A DNA stretch of 43,977 nucleotides from Actinomycetota bacterium (GTDB lineage: Bacteria > Actinomycetota > Actinomycetes > S36-B12): assembly GCA_009699015.1 (NCBI GenBank), contig WLOY01000010.1, forward strand, positions 1 to 43,977, given 5' to 3'. The translations under genes were made by a program, and so were the position numbers. Below, in pieces: positions 8,725-17,483 of this stretch. A model generated the notes under the pieces. That model was not told where the DNA came from, made no database searches, and saw only the letters and a list, made by a program, of their open reading frames with translations. The stretch's first letter is position 1, and each line of letters starts with the position of its first letter.

Positions 8725-8788
8725 ATCGACGATGGCACTGCCTTACACTACGTTAGGTTGATTTACATCGTTGCCGGGAGGCGCTGCC

Positions 8789-11700
8789 ATGAAGAAACTG
8801 ATTGCTGCAGTCGTCAGCTCGGCCGTGGCGCTGGTCGCAGTCGCAGTCGATGCCTCGCCTGCGACTGCTGCCGGATCCTGGGATTACGCGAATGCGAAGT
8901 TCACGATCAACGACGGCCAGGGCGGCATCGGCACAGTGACGGCCGTCCACCTTCGCTCTGACGGTTCATCGGCGACCGGCTACGTGATGCTGCACTCCGA
9001 TCGTTACACGTGCTACTCCTCGGACTTCTCAGGGATGACGGCCCGGTTCTGGCCGGGTTTATTCGCGCCCTGCAACGGCAGCCTCACTTTTTCTGTGAGC
9101 TCGACCGGAGTCCTTGAGCTGAGCGGCGTAAGTGTGCTCGTAGCATCGAGGCTCTATGGTTCGCCGAGCAGCGATACCGCGCAAGGCCGTGCGTACCCGC
9201 CCGCCGTCACCTGCTCGGTGGTTGCGGACGGCTCGAGTGCGGCGAAGGTGACCTTCGACGACCCGGGCTCCCCCGCGACCTCATACGCAGCCTCGGCCGT
9301 CCCGGCCCTCCCGGCGTCCGCGACCCAGGTGACTGCAGGCAACGTCATCACGGTCAAGGGGCTAGCCCCCGGGGCGACGTACGCATTTACCGTGACCGGG
9401 GCAGGGGGCAGTGCCGGCCCCGGTGCCTGCACGGGCACAGTCACGACTCCCGCATTGCCGACCCCGCCGATGGGCACGGTCACGTACGGCAAGATCACCG
9501 GCACGACGGCTGCTGCCTCCGTCGAATACGCCCTCACCATGAGTGCGGCGCCAGCGGGATGGACCGCCTCCTGGGTGCTCGTGGACGGAACGACGGCGGC
9601 TCCGTCCAACGGAGTGCTGGCTTGTGGCACTCCAGTTTCGTGGATCCCGCGGCTCACGCAGGGTTCCGTCACGATCGATGGCTCGGCAGTTACAGGCAAG
9701 GCGATCTGCACTGTGCCGACGCCGACGTTCGTGAGCGGCGCAATCTCCGGCGACTTGGTGACCGTGAACTACGCGTTTGCCGCCCCAGTCCTGCCCGGCG
9801 TCACGGTCAGGGCAATCGTCCTCCGATCCGGGGGCACCCGCACCGATGTTTCGCTGGGCTCGCCTCCAGCGGGAGGCTCGGCCGGTACGTCAACGTTCAC
9901 GCTCCCGGGGCTCATTGCGCCGAGGAGCGCATACGTGCAGCTCTATGCCGTGAATGGGCCGCTTGACGGACCAAAGGATCCGCAGCAGCGGATACCCGGC
10001 GATCTGCCGACGTTCCGGTACGACACGGCGGCGACCGGGGCACAGGGGAGCACGGCCGTGCGGCCGGCACTGCCGACCCTGATCAACTCCGATCCCGCCG
10101 CGATTGCCGACTGGCGTTTCGAACTCGATTCCGGGCGAGGTCTGCCGATTGGCTTCTCGCTCGATCGCAAGACCGGAGCCCTGAACTCGGATGGCCGCCC
10201 GCTGGCCGGCGCCAGTGGGTCGGTTTGGGTCGTCCTAGTCGAGCCGGCAGGTTTCCAGCGACGGACCCCGCCGGTCGAGGCACGCTATGACGTCATCCCC
10301 AATCTGACGAGCCCGACCCAATTCGCCTACCCGGACCTCACCGCCGTCATCGGTTCGCCGGTGGCCGTCAAGCCGGTGGTCGGATCGTCGGTCAAGGGCT
10401 TCTTCTACGCACCGGGCCTGTGCGCCCGCTACCCAGGCATCACAATCGACAGCGCGACCGGCCTGATCTCGGGCTCGGTCTCGGCACTTGCCGCGACCTC
10501 GACGGTCACGGTGACGGTCGCGCGAGGGAACGCCCCCGGCAACTCAGGATGCGGACAGCCGCAGGGCGGAGTCGTCGCGACGACGACCTTCAAGATGAGC
10601 ACCGTCGCGGCACCGGGCCAGTTCCTCTACACGCAGGCGGCGGTCACCGCGCTCGTCGGCTCGCCGATCAGCGATGCCCCGCAATCCGTGCCCTTCACGG
10701 GTTCGGGCATCACGTACGCAGTCACCGGCGGAACCCTGCCCGCTGGCCTCACCCTCGATGCGGCGAGCGGCGTCATCTCCGGCACCGTGAGCTCGCTGCC
10801 GACCTCGCCCGTTTCGACGGTCACGGTCGGGGTGTCGCAGGGCGCCTCGTCGGCATCGACGAAGCTCACGTTCACGATTCTGCAGCTGCCTTCGGCGGCC
10901 GTAGCCGCGATCGCCTACCCGAATGTGTCGGCCCAGGCCACGGTGCCGCTGTCAGTCCTCCCGAGCGGCACGATCGCCGGGCAGACGTTCGCCCTTGATC
11001 AGGCGAGCCTCGCCGCCCGGATGACGATCGATCCCGTGACGGGCATGGTCACCTGGACCCCCAAGCCGGCGCAGCGAGGCATAGCGACGGTCACGGTCTC
11101 CCTCAGCGCCAACGGGGTGTCGTCGGCGCTGGCACCCTTCGCGATCACGGTCGGTGCCGCACCCGCGACGAGCCAGGTCGCGCCGGCTTCGGGGTCGACC
11201 TCCGCTGCTGGCGGCTCCACCGGCGGTGCCGGGGGCTCAAGCGGCTCCGACGGCTCGGGCCTGGGCGATAGCCCATGCCTCGCCCCGGACGGCACGCTCT
11301 ACAGCGACATCCGCGGATCGGCCGGATCGACGCTCACCATGGCGCCCAACACCTATGGCCGCCCGCTTCCGGATTCGTTCACCGTGACCGGCGGCACACT
11401 GCCGCGGGGCGTCTGGCTCGATGGCACGTACGGGGTCATCTCCGGCACTCCGGAGCGCTCGAACGGCGGCCACGGACCGGTGGAGATCACCGCGAGTTGG
11501 GCAGACGGCACCGTCCGCGTCAGCGACTTCATGATCGCTATCGATGACCCGCACCACGCGGTCAATTACCCCAACCGCATCATCGGTTCAATCGGGGAGT
11601 CGACGACCGTCTCACCGCTGCCGGTCAACGCGGTCGGTGCAAAGCGCTTCGATCTCGTCTGCGGGACCCTGCCGGCAGGCATGACGTTGGACGCAAGGAC

Positions 11701-12379
11701 CGGTGTCATCTCAGGCACGCCGACAACGCTCGACGAGCGGCCGGTGCCGCTGCGGGTCCGCATGACCGACTCCTACGGCTGGGTCGACTCCTCGTTCGGC
11801 TTCGTTGTCGACACCGGACTGACCCCGTGGCTGCGCTACCCGGAGCTCGCCGAAATTGGGCAGGGGCGCAGAGTCACGATCGTCCCGACTCGCTCAGGGC
11901 TGCCGATGACGGACACCTACCGAATCGTCGGCAGGCTGCCCCCGGGACTATCGCTCAACAGGAGGACCGGAACGATCTCCGGAGTGCCGAAGGTGCGCGA
12001 TGGCCTTGTGTACGAGCCGACCATCACCGCATTCGGACAGGACGGAAAGCCGCAGGCATCCACCGTCCCGAGCCTCGTCGTCGTCAAGCCAGCAGTGCCG
12101 ATGAGAGTGACGGCCCGATCGACCGCGCGGCCGCTCAGGGCGAGTGCGACGGTGGTCGTGGCCAAGGTGCGGCATCCGAGGTTCTCGACCCTGTCCGCAA
12201 AGGTCACCTGCTCCGCATGCCGATACACCTTCAACAAGTCGACCGGCCGGCTGGTGGTGAAGGCAGGCAAGAAGACGCGGAAGATCGTGGTCGTCATCCT
12301 CGCGTCCCCTCGAGGCGCCGCGGCTACGACTGCGTATGCCGGGCACGAATGGCAGCGTGCGTGGCGGGTTGTGCGCTGA
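8789..12379 (+). CDS. Secreted multidomain protein with putative-Ig (He_PIG) repeats
   Basis: 1196 residues from ATG at 8789 (GGGAGG seven bases upstream). Signal peptide MKKLIAAVVSSAVALVAVAV with cleavage near PATAAG. After a short N-terminal beta domain comes a fibronectin-III-like segment (about 9205-9450; ends LAPGATYAFTV). Then at least six putative-Ig repeats, each marked by LPxGLxLDxxTGxISGTP: seen near 10460, 10770, 11040 (divergent, GMVTWTP), 11430, 11700 and 11970. A Gly/Ser-rich flexible linker (about 11190-11270) splits the repeats into two blocks. The C-terminus is basic with a CSACRY motif and ends in RAWRVVR. No LPxTG sorting signal or terminal membrane helix, so it is probably released or loosely wall-bound. 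Likely adhesive or structural; ligand unknown. Confidence 0.85.
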   Translation: MKKLIAAVVSSAVALVAVAVDASPATAAGSWDYANAKFTINDGQGGIGTVTAVHLRSDGSSATGYVMLHSDRYTCYSSDFSGMTARFWPGLFAPCNGSLTFSVSSTGVLELSGVSVLVASRLYGSPSSDTAQGRAYPPAVTCSVVADGSSAAKVTFDDPGSPATSYAASAVPALPASATQVTAGNVITVKGLAPGATYAFTVTGAGGSAGPGACTGTVTTPALPTPPMGTVTYGKITGTTAAASVEYALTMSAAPAGWTASWVLVDGTTAAPSNGVLACGTPVSWIPRLTQGSVTIDGSAVTGKAICTVPTPTFVSGAISGDLVTVNYAFAAPVLPGVTVRAIVLRSGGTRTDVSLGSPPAGGSAGTSTFTLPGLIAPRSAYVQLYAVNGPLDGPKDPQQRIPGDLPTFRYDTAATGAQGSTAVRPALPTLINSDPAAIADWRFELDSGRGLPIGFSLDRKTGALNSDGRPLAGASGSVWVVLVEPAGFQRRTPPVEARYDVIPNLTSPTQFAYPDLTAVIGSPVAVKPVVGSSVKGFFYAPGLCARYPGITIDSATGLISGSVSALAATSTVTVTVARGNAPGNSGCGQPQGGVVATTTFKMSTVAAPGQFLYTQAAVTALVGSPISDAPQSVPFTGSGITYAVTGGTLPAGLTLDAASGVISGTVSSLPTSPVSTVTVGVSQGASSASTKLTFTILQLPSAAVAAIAYPNVSAQATVPLSVLPSGTIAGQTFALDQASLAARMTIDPVTGMVTWTPKPAQRGIATVTVSLSANGVSSALAPFAITVGAAPATSQVAPASGSTSAAGGSTGGAGGSSGSDGSGLGDSPCLAPDGTLYSDIRGSAGSTLTMAPNTYGRPLPDSFTVTGGTLPRGVWLDGTYGVISGTPERSNGGHGPVEITASWADGTVRVSDFMIAIDDPHHAVNYPNRIIGSIGESTTVSPLPVNAVGAKRFDLVCGTLPAGMTLDARTGVISGTPTTLDERPVPLRVRMTDSYGWVDSSFGFVVDTGLTPWLRYPELAEIGQGRRVTIVPTRSGLPMTDTYRIVGRLPPGLSLNRRTGTISGVPKVRDGLVYEPTITAFGQDGKPQASTVPSLVVVKPAVPMRVTARSTARPLRASATVVVAKVRHPRFSTLSAKVTCSACRYTFNKSTGRLVVKAGKKTRKIVVVILASPRGAAATTAYAGHEWQRAWRVVR

Positions 12380-12505
12380 TCCCCGCTTGTCCCCGCTTGT
12401 CCCCGGAGTCCCGGTGAGGGCACGCGATTCAGTCGACGGTTAATCCCGAATATGTGTGCACAACTTCGCTACGGTAAGCCTTCATTCACATACTCGGAGG
12501 TATCC

Positions 12506-13333
12506 ATGTCCGTCGCGGAATCCGCACCGACCGCCACCCAGCCGTTCAGCGTCGGTGGGTCCATCAGCTTCGGCTGGCGCATGACGTGGAAGAACTTCTG
12601 GCGCCTGCTCCTCGTCGTCATCGTGTTCTTCGTGATCAACGCGGTGCTGAGTGCGATCAGTGGTGCCGGAACCACTTCGAGCATCGACCTCTCGAATCCG
12701 GACACGCTCACCGCAGATCAGCTCTGGGAGACCGGCAATCTCGCCCTCTCGTTCATCGGGAGCGTCGTGCAGTCGCTGGCGAGCTTCTTCCTCGGCCTCG
12801 GCGTCATCCGGATTGCCCTCGCGGTCACGCGAGGCGAGAAGGTCGAACTCGGCAAGGTGTTCAGCTTCGCGGGATATGGCCGATACCTCATCGGTTCGAT
12901 CTTCGTGGGGATCATCGTCGTCATCGGCCTCCTCATTGGAATCGTGCCCGGGGTTGTGATCGCGGCTTCGACTGATTCGATCGTCTGGGCAGCGGTCGGT
13001 GCGGCCGTCGGAATCGTCCTGGCCATTGCCCTGTCCCTCGCCTTCACCTTCTTCGGCTACCTCATCCTCGACCGCGATGCCCGCGGCCTGTCGAGCCTCG
13101 GCGCCTCGTGGAAGCTCGTCAAGCCGCACTTCGGTGCACTGCTCGGGCTGTACATCCTCATCGGCATCATCAGCTTCGGCCTCCTCGTCGCTGCGATGGT
13201 GCTCGGCACGCTGATGCTCGTCGTCGGCCTCCTCATCACGCTGCCGGTCGCGGGCGTCGTGATCTTCGGCATGTCGGCCCTCAGCGTCGCCTACGCCTAC
13301 AGGACCATTGCAGGGGAGCCCGTGGCCTCCTGA
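12506..13333 (+). CDS. Polytopic membrane protein of unknown function
   Basis: 275 residues from ATG at 12506, with CGGAGG five bases upstream. After a polar N-terminus (about 25 residues) come roughly six hydrophobic segments: about residues 31-53, 76-100, 120-145, 150-178, 205-230 and 232-256. A short polar loop after the fourth contains LILDRDARGLSSLGASWKLVKPHFGALLGLY, which resembles the conserved amphipathic loop of bacterial membrane proteins of the glycerophosphodiesterase-membrane-domain/YciC-like type. No catalytic residues are evident. A -10-like TACGGT lies at 12470-12475. It ends against a convergent gene, with a strong hairpin just past its stop. Function unknown. Confidence 0.75.
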   Translation: MSVAESAPTATQPFSVGGSISFGWRMTWKNFWRLLLVVIVFFVINAVLSAISGAGTTSSIDLSNPDTLTADQLWETGNLALSFIGSVVQSLASFFLGLGVIRIALAVTRGEKVELGKVFSFAGYGRYLIGSIFVGIIVVIGLLIGIVPGVVIAASTDSIVWAAVGAAVGIVLAIALSLAFTFFGYLILDRDARGLSSLGASWKLVKPHFGALLGLYILIGIISFGLLVAAMVLGTLMLVVGLLITLPVAGVVIFGMSALSVAYAYRTIAGEPVAS

Positions 13334-13349
13334 GCGGACGGAACGCAGC

Positions 13350-13886
13350 TCAAGGGGTCGCTCGCGCCGATGGCGCGGGCGGCCCCTTCGTCGTGGCCTT
13401 GAAGGTGACGGTCCGCCTGATGCCGCCGTCTCGTCGAAACCACGTCCACGTGCCGTGCCGCTGGCCGTCCATCAGCCGGCCCACGGCCTTGACTTGACCG
13501 TTGTCGTAGAACTCCTTGAACTCGCCGCTCCTCTTGGGGTAGCCCGAGTTGATCTCGGCGATTCGAGCCCGGAGGATCCGCTTGAGGAGCGGTGGGGGGA
13601 AGGGGGCCGTTGCACCGAAATGGATGGATCCCTTCGTACGGACGTACCCGGCGAGCTCACGGTCGAATGCGAGCGGGACCTGGGCCGAGTACGGGAACAG
13701 GCTGTTGTGGCGGGTGAAGCCGTCGAACCCGATGACTGCGACCCCATCGACCTTGAAGGTCGGCATGCCGTAGGAGATGACCTCGGCGGCGACTGGGAGC
13801 GTTGACCGGATGACGTCGCGCACGGCCTCGAGGGCGCGTCGCTGCTCGGGCCCGAACCGCGTGAGGTGGTCGTCGATCGGCGTCAC
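13350..13886 (-). CDS. DUF1801 (YdhG-like) domain fused to a MORN-type repeat
   Basis: 178 residues, leftward, from GTG at 13886. The N-terminal two thirds match the YdhG/DUF1801 family: AVRDVIRSTLPVAAEVISYGMPTFK, then FTRHNSLFPYS and an ELAGYVRTKGSIHF segment. These are small CyaY-like-fold proteins, sometimes called iron chaperones, of poorly known function. From about residue 130 the sequence changes to GEFKEFYDNGQVKAVGRLMDGQRHGTWTWFRRDGGIRRT, the MORN-type pattern found in YwqK-like proteins. The fusion is unusual. The start is probably leaderless: TAGGCT (13893-13898 on the minus strand) lies six bases upstream and no ribosome binding site is seen. It converges on the membrane protein gene. 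Confidence 0.75.
   Translation of the reverse strand: MTPIDDHLTRFGPEQRRALEAVRDVIRSTLPVAAEVISYGMPTFKVDGVAVIGFDGFTRHNSLFPYSAQVPLAFDRELAGYVRTKGSIHFGATAPFPPPLLKRILRARIAEINSGYPKRSGEFKEFYDNGQVKAVGRLMDGQRHGTWTWFRRDGGIRRTVTFKATTKGPPAPSARATP
13352..13388. terminator. Hairpin between convergent genes, probable bidirectional terminator
   Basis: A 37-base element whose outer arms are AAGGGG/CCCCTT and CGC/GCG and whose inner arms are CGCGCC-GAT-GGCGCG. It begins 18 bases after the stop at 13333 and covers the last codons of the leftward gene, so it is well placed to stop transcription from both sides. No T-run is present. Confidence 0.5.
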
Positions 13887-13892
13887 GTGGAA

Positions 13893-13898
13893 AGCCTA
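13893..13898 (-). promoter_or_regulatory. -10 box for leaderless transcription of the DUF1801-MORN gene
   Basis: Minus-strand TAGGCT, then six bases (ttccac), then GTG at 13886. Three copies of a 9-base motif lie just upstream (13910-13963) and could be regulator sites. Confidence 0.5.
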
Positions 13899-13909
13899 CG
13901 TTCGGCCGG

Positions 13910-13963
13910 GCGCTAGTTGGCAGGCTGCTCGTCAGTGAGGCGCTAGTTAGCCGAGCGTTAGTT
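13910..13963. repeat. Three copies of a 9-bp direct repeat
   Basis: GCGCTAGTT occurs at 13910-13918 and 13940-13948, with a one-base variant GCGTTAGTT at 13955-13963. Spacings of 30 and 15 bases put the copies upstream of the leaderless promoter of the DUF1801-MORN gene; the last copy overlaps the stop codon of the neighbouring secreted-protein gene. Confidence 0.5.
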
Positions 13964-14503
13964 AAAGGTATTGAGGGTGAGGCCCTCGGTGACCCACGTG
14001 ACCTCGTCGAACGTAAGGCCCTTGGTCGCGATGCGAACCGTGGAGACGGTCGCGCCGGGGCCGGCCGGACGCATCTGAACCATGCCGCGCTTGGCAACGC
14101 TCGACTTCGGGCAGGTCGTCTTTCCGCAGCGGGCGTAGATGTCGAAAACGAAGCCGTGCGCCTTCACCATGCCGACCTTCCCGTACCCCGCCATCGTGGT
14201 CTTGACGCAGGCGACGCCGTTCGGCTGCTGCACGGTGTAGAACATCCGGCGGGCCTTCGGAGAGGCGTAGCGGACTCGGATGGCCGAGCCCTTCTTCCCC
14301 TTGCACCTCGTGACGTCGATGCCGAGCTTGGGGTCACGGGCCAGGCCGAGGGTGCGCCGAGGCTCCCACGGCGTCTGGCTCCCGCCGAGCGCGGCGCTGA
14401 CGGCGCTCCACGTGTCGTATGAACGGGCGCTCGCTGGAGCTGCCGGACCGAAGAGCACGCCGCTGATCACGGCCGTGGCAGCCATCGCGATGATCCTGCG
14501 CAT
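13958..14503 (-). CDS. Small secreted protein of unknown function
   Basis: 181 residues, leftward, ATG at 14503. Signal peptide MRRIIAMAATAVISGVLFG with cleavage near ASARS. The mature part is basic and carries four cysteines (CKGKKG, GVACVK, YARCGKTTC), which suggests one or two disulfides outside the cell. No family recognised. The start is leaderless-like: TACGCT on the minus strand (14511-14516) ends seven bases upstream of ATG, with no Shine-Dalgarno. It lies 19 bases downstream of the stop of the GGDEF gene on the same strand but probably has this promoter of its own. Confidence 0.75.
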   Translation of the reverse strand: MRRIIAMAATAVISGVLFGPAAPASARSYDTWSAVSAALGGSQTPWEPRRTLGLARDPKLGIDVTRCKGKKGSAIRVRYASPKARRMFYTVQQPNGVACVKTTMAGYGKVGMVKAHGFVFDIYARCGKTTCPKSSVAKRGMVQMRPAGPGATVSTVRIATKGLTFDEVTWVTEGLTLNTFN

Positions 14504-14510
14504 GACATTG

Positions 14511-14516
14511 AGCGTA
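14511..14516 (-). promoter_or_regulatory. -10 box for leaderless transcription of the small secreted protein gene
   Basis: Minus-strand TACGCT followed by seven bases and ATG at 14503, with no ribosome binding site. Confidence 0.45.
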
Positions 14517-14522
14517 TGCCGG

Positions 14523-15785
14523 TCATTGCAGCGAGGTGCCCTCGGGGGTGGCCAACTCCGCAGTGCTCGCTATGACGAGCGCATCGACCGTCGTCGACGA
14601 CGGATTTCCGGAGGCGCTCCCCACCGAGACCGTGACGGGCACCTTGCCGAGGGTGACGCCGGAGAAGGCGATCGCCTCATCGATCCGTGTCCTGAAATCG
14701 GTCGCGTCAGGCCTGTCCCCTATGCCGAGCACGAGGAAGCAGTCGCCGTCCCAGCGTGCGATGAGGTCGCCCTCGGGGACGCTCGCCGTGATCGCACGTC
14801 CGACAGATGTCACGACGCTGTCGCCGTAGGCCATGCCGTAATCGGCGTTGGCGCGCGCGAGATCGTTGATGTCGATGAGGCTCACGTAGACATCGCCGCC
14901 GGTGCGCTCGACTGCGGCTGACAGCGAGGACGCGAGGGCGAGGAGTCCGTTCCTCGTGAGGAGGCCGGTGAGCGGATCGGTGCTCGCGAGAAGATTCGAC
15001 TTCATTTGCTCCAGGCTCAGGCTGTCGGTGGAGTTGATGCGGACCTGCATGAGCACCAGACCTGCGACGAGCCCGGCGAGCGCGGCGAGGAACCACCGCG
15101 GCGTATCGACAGCCTCGATGACGACGCCCGCAAGCGTGATCACGGCGAGGTTGACGGCTCCGGTCACGATGCTCGGCGCCCACGACATCGAGATGGCTGA
15201 CGAGAACACCATCGCGATGACGGCGTAGGTGAGGGCGACTGGATTGTCGAACTCGATGCCGTCCCACGAGAGCTTGATCACGAGCAGGGTCATGGTGACC
15301 GACCAGATCCAGATCATGGCCCTCGGGGCAACAGACAGCCGGCCGCAGACGATGGCAAGGATGAGCATGGCGAGGCCGAGAAGGACTGAGAGCCCGCGCG
15401 AGGCGAGCGAACCGTCGGGGCTGAAGGCCGCGTTGACGAATGTCACGGCCAGGACGAGTCCGCCGCCGAGGCCGAATGCCCGCGGGATCGTCCCCTGGGC
15501 CGCACTCAGTCGCATGGTCAGGTACGGCTGCTCGGTGCTGAGCCGGTCGCTCCGGGGGACATCTCGCATGGTCGTGTCCTTGGTGATGAGGTTCGGCAGC
15601 AGGGCCCGAACGCGACGTGGATGGATCTGGGCAGGCCAGGGCACGAGCTTGGCGAACGTGAGCCCGAGGTAGATGATCGTGTTGAAGGCGACGACGAGCG
15701 CGAGGAGCAGGAACCACGGCTGGGTCAACGTGCTCTGCGGCAGGACGAGGCCCGTGGGGAGGGTTGCGGCGGCGGAGGCGATCAT
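14523..15785 (-). CDS. Membrane GGDEF-domain protein, degenerate active site
   Basis: 420 residues. The ATG at 15785 overlaps the stop of the upstream polysaccharide synthase gene (ATGA), so this start is preferred over a longer frame. About seven hydrophobic segments fill residues 20-250, forming a membrane sensory region. A C-terminal GGDEF domain starts at DPLTGLLTRNGLLAL. Its signature reads RWDGDCF in place of RxGGDEF: the metal-binding Asp is kept, but the first Gly and the Glu are changed. The substrate-binding FKxxND is altered (INDLARANAD), and the inhibitory-site RxxD position reads PEGD, without the Arg. I infer weak or absent diguanylate cyclase activity and perhaps a regulatory role for the coupled glycosyltransferase. 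Confidence 0.8.
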   Translation of the reverse strand: MIASAAATLPTGLVLPQSTLTQPWFLLLALVVAFNTIIYLGLTFAKLVPWPAQIHPRRVRALLPNLITKDTTMRDVPRSDRLSTEQPYLTMRLSAAQGTIPRAFGLGGGLVLAVTFVNAAFSPDGSLASRGLSVLLGLAMLILAIVCGRLSVAPRAMIWIWSVTMTLLVIKLSWDGIEFDNPVALTYAVIAMVFSSAISMSWAPSIVTGAVNLAVITLAGVVIEAVDTPRWFLAALAGLVAGLVLMQVRINSTDSLSLEQMKSNLLASTDPLTGLLTRNGLLALASSLSAAVERTGGDVYVSLIDINDLARANADYGMAYGDSVVTSVGRAITASVPEGDLIARWDGDCFLVLGIGDRPDATDFRTRIDEAIAFSGVTLGKVPVTVSVGSASGNPSSTTVDALVIASTAELATPEGTSLQ

Positions 15786-17302
15786 GGCGAGGCCACCGGG
15801 TGCTGGACATGCCCCCACCGTGCCGTCCGGCCCAGGCTGATGTCCCACAGGCACTTGACGAACACGATCTGCAAGAAGACGTCGTAGAGGAGCTCCGGCA
15901 GGAGGAGTGCACTGAGCAGTCGGCCCCGCCACCCGGTTCGCCAGGCGGTGATGACGCGCTCGGCCAGGAAGACCGAGCCCACGCCCATCCAGAAGGGGAA
16001 CCAGATCCAGCGATCGACCGACAGTGCCGTGATGAGCATGAGGGCAAGCGCGAGGTTCAGTGCCACGGCCCCGTAGCCGATGCCGAGCTGCTGGCCCCAG
16101 TAGCGGATCGTGGCCCTGGTCGGGCCGTAGGCGGCCAGGTTCTCCAGCGCCCCTCGCTGCCAGCGCTGGCGCTGCCGCCACAGGTTGCGCCAGGCGGGCA
16201 TCAATTCGGTGACGACCGTGCACTCTTGGGGCGACTGCATCGTGGCACCGAGCGATTTCAGGGCCAAGGTGAGCTCGTTGTCCTCGGTGAGTGCGTCCGT
16301 GTCGTAGACCTGCCCTGGTTCGCCGGGGATGTAGATCCCCCGGGCGGCAGCGACATCGATGAGCGCACCGGCCCGGAACATCGTCGCGGTCCCGGTGAGG
16401 ACGAACACCCGGCCGCGCCGCGCGCGAATCTGCAGGCTGTACCGGGCGTACTCATTGCGCTGCAACTGGCCGATGAGGCCGTGCCCGGGCTCACCGAAGA
16501 ACACCCCGCCGACTGCCGCGAGCTCGCTGTCCATCTCGAGTTGCGCGGCAGCCACCTCGATGAACTGCGGGCCGAGGCTGGTGTCGGCGTCCATGACGAG
16601 GATGAGGTCGAGGGCATCGGTGAGCGGAAGCAGGCGGCGGAGTGCCTGATTGAGGGCGCCGCCCTTCTTGTGGGCGTTGCCGACCGTCTCGATGGCCTCA
16701 TAGCCCATCCCGCGGGCGATGGCGGCCGTGCCGTCGGTGCAGTTGTCGGCGATGACGATGACGCGGTCCGGCTGCCGTGACTGCAGGCCCATCGCCCTGA
16801 GCGTGGTCGGGAGCGAGAACTCCTCGTCGTGCGCGGGAACCAGGACGGTGACGCGCGCGCGCCTGCCCTCGGGGTCGGTGATGCTGCGCGGCGAGCGAAG
16901 GGCGCTCAGCCGATCCCTCCTGGGGCTGATGGACATGAGCGCAGCGACGATCTCGAACGACACGGCACAGACTGCAATGACGATCATCGCGATCAAGGCG
17001 AAGGCGATGAGCTCGGCAGGCGGTCGCTCGGGTGAGATGAGGATCTCGGTGCCGGGCACCCGGGTGATTGCCGGTGCGGCGGACGTCGCGGTCCCCTCGA
17101 ACAGGCGACCGACCGAGAAGGCGATCGCGGCGACCGAGACGATCGAGGTGATGACGATTGCCACGACCACCCGCGCATAGAAGGCTGCCGGATCTGCTCG
17201 CCGGGCAGGGACGGACGGAAGGGCTGCAAAGGGCTGATGGCCACTGGGCCCAGGCGCCCTCTCGCCCTGGGCGCTGGCGCGTGCCGATTCCTGGGCCCTC
17301 AC
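15782..17302 (-). CDS. Processive family 2 glycosyltransferase (polysaccharide synthase)
   Basis: 506 residues, leftward from GTG at 17302. Two membrane segments near residues 43-63 and 98-122 precede a cytoplasmic GT-A domain with all the hallmarks of processive GT2 enzymes: VPAHDEE, IADNCTDGT, MDADTS (the metal-binding DxD), TEDNELT (catalytic base region) and QRQRWQRG (the QxxRW motif that binds the growing chain). Three or more membrane helices follow (about residues 390-490). Relatives include PgaC/IcaA, hyaluronan and cellulose synthases, so it probably makes and exports an extracellular beta-linked polysaccharide. There is no PilZ domain. The next gene, a membrane GGDEF protein, overlaps by 4 bp and is probably its partner. 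A weak -10-like CACACT seven bases upstream suggests a leaderless transcript. Confidence 0.85.
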   Translation of the reverse strand: MRAQESARASAQGERAPGPSGHQPFAALPSVPARRADPAAFYARVVVAIVITSIVSVAAIAFSVGRLFEGTATSAAPAITRVPGTEILISPERPPAELIAFALIAMIVIAVCAVSFEIVAALMSISPRRDRLSALRSPRSITDPEGRRARVTVLVPAHDEEFSLPTTLRAMGLQSRQPDRVIVIADNCTDGTAAIARGMGYEAIETVGNAHKKGGALNQALRRLLPLTDALDLILVMDADTSLGPQFIEVAAAQLEMDSELAAVGGVFFGEPGHGLIGQLQRNEYARYSLQIRARRGRVFVLTGTATMFRAGALIDVAAARGIYIPGEPGQVYDTDALTEDNELTLALKSLGATMQSPQECTVVTELMPAWRNLWRQRQRWQRGALENLAAYGPTRATIRYWGQQLGIGYGAVALNLALALMLITALSVDRWIWFPFWMGVGSVFLAERVITAWRTGWRGRLLSALLLPELLYDVFLQIVFVKCLWDISLGRTARWGHVQHPVASP

Positions 17303-17483
17303 GAGTCCAAGTGTGCCATTCGCGCAACTGACTGGTCACTGATCGGCCATGCGCCCGCTCGGATTGTCACCCGGATCCGAGTGGGCTGGGATGGGACCGA
17401 GACGTGGATACCGACACATGGATTCGGCGTCTCAGCGATTCGGCGTCTATGGGGGCAGCCGACGACTGGTAGGGAGTTTCATC

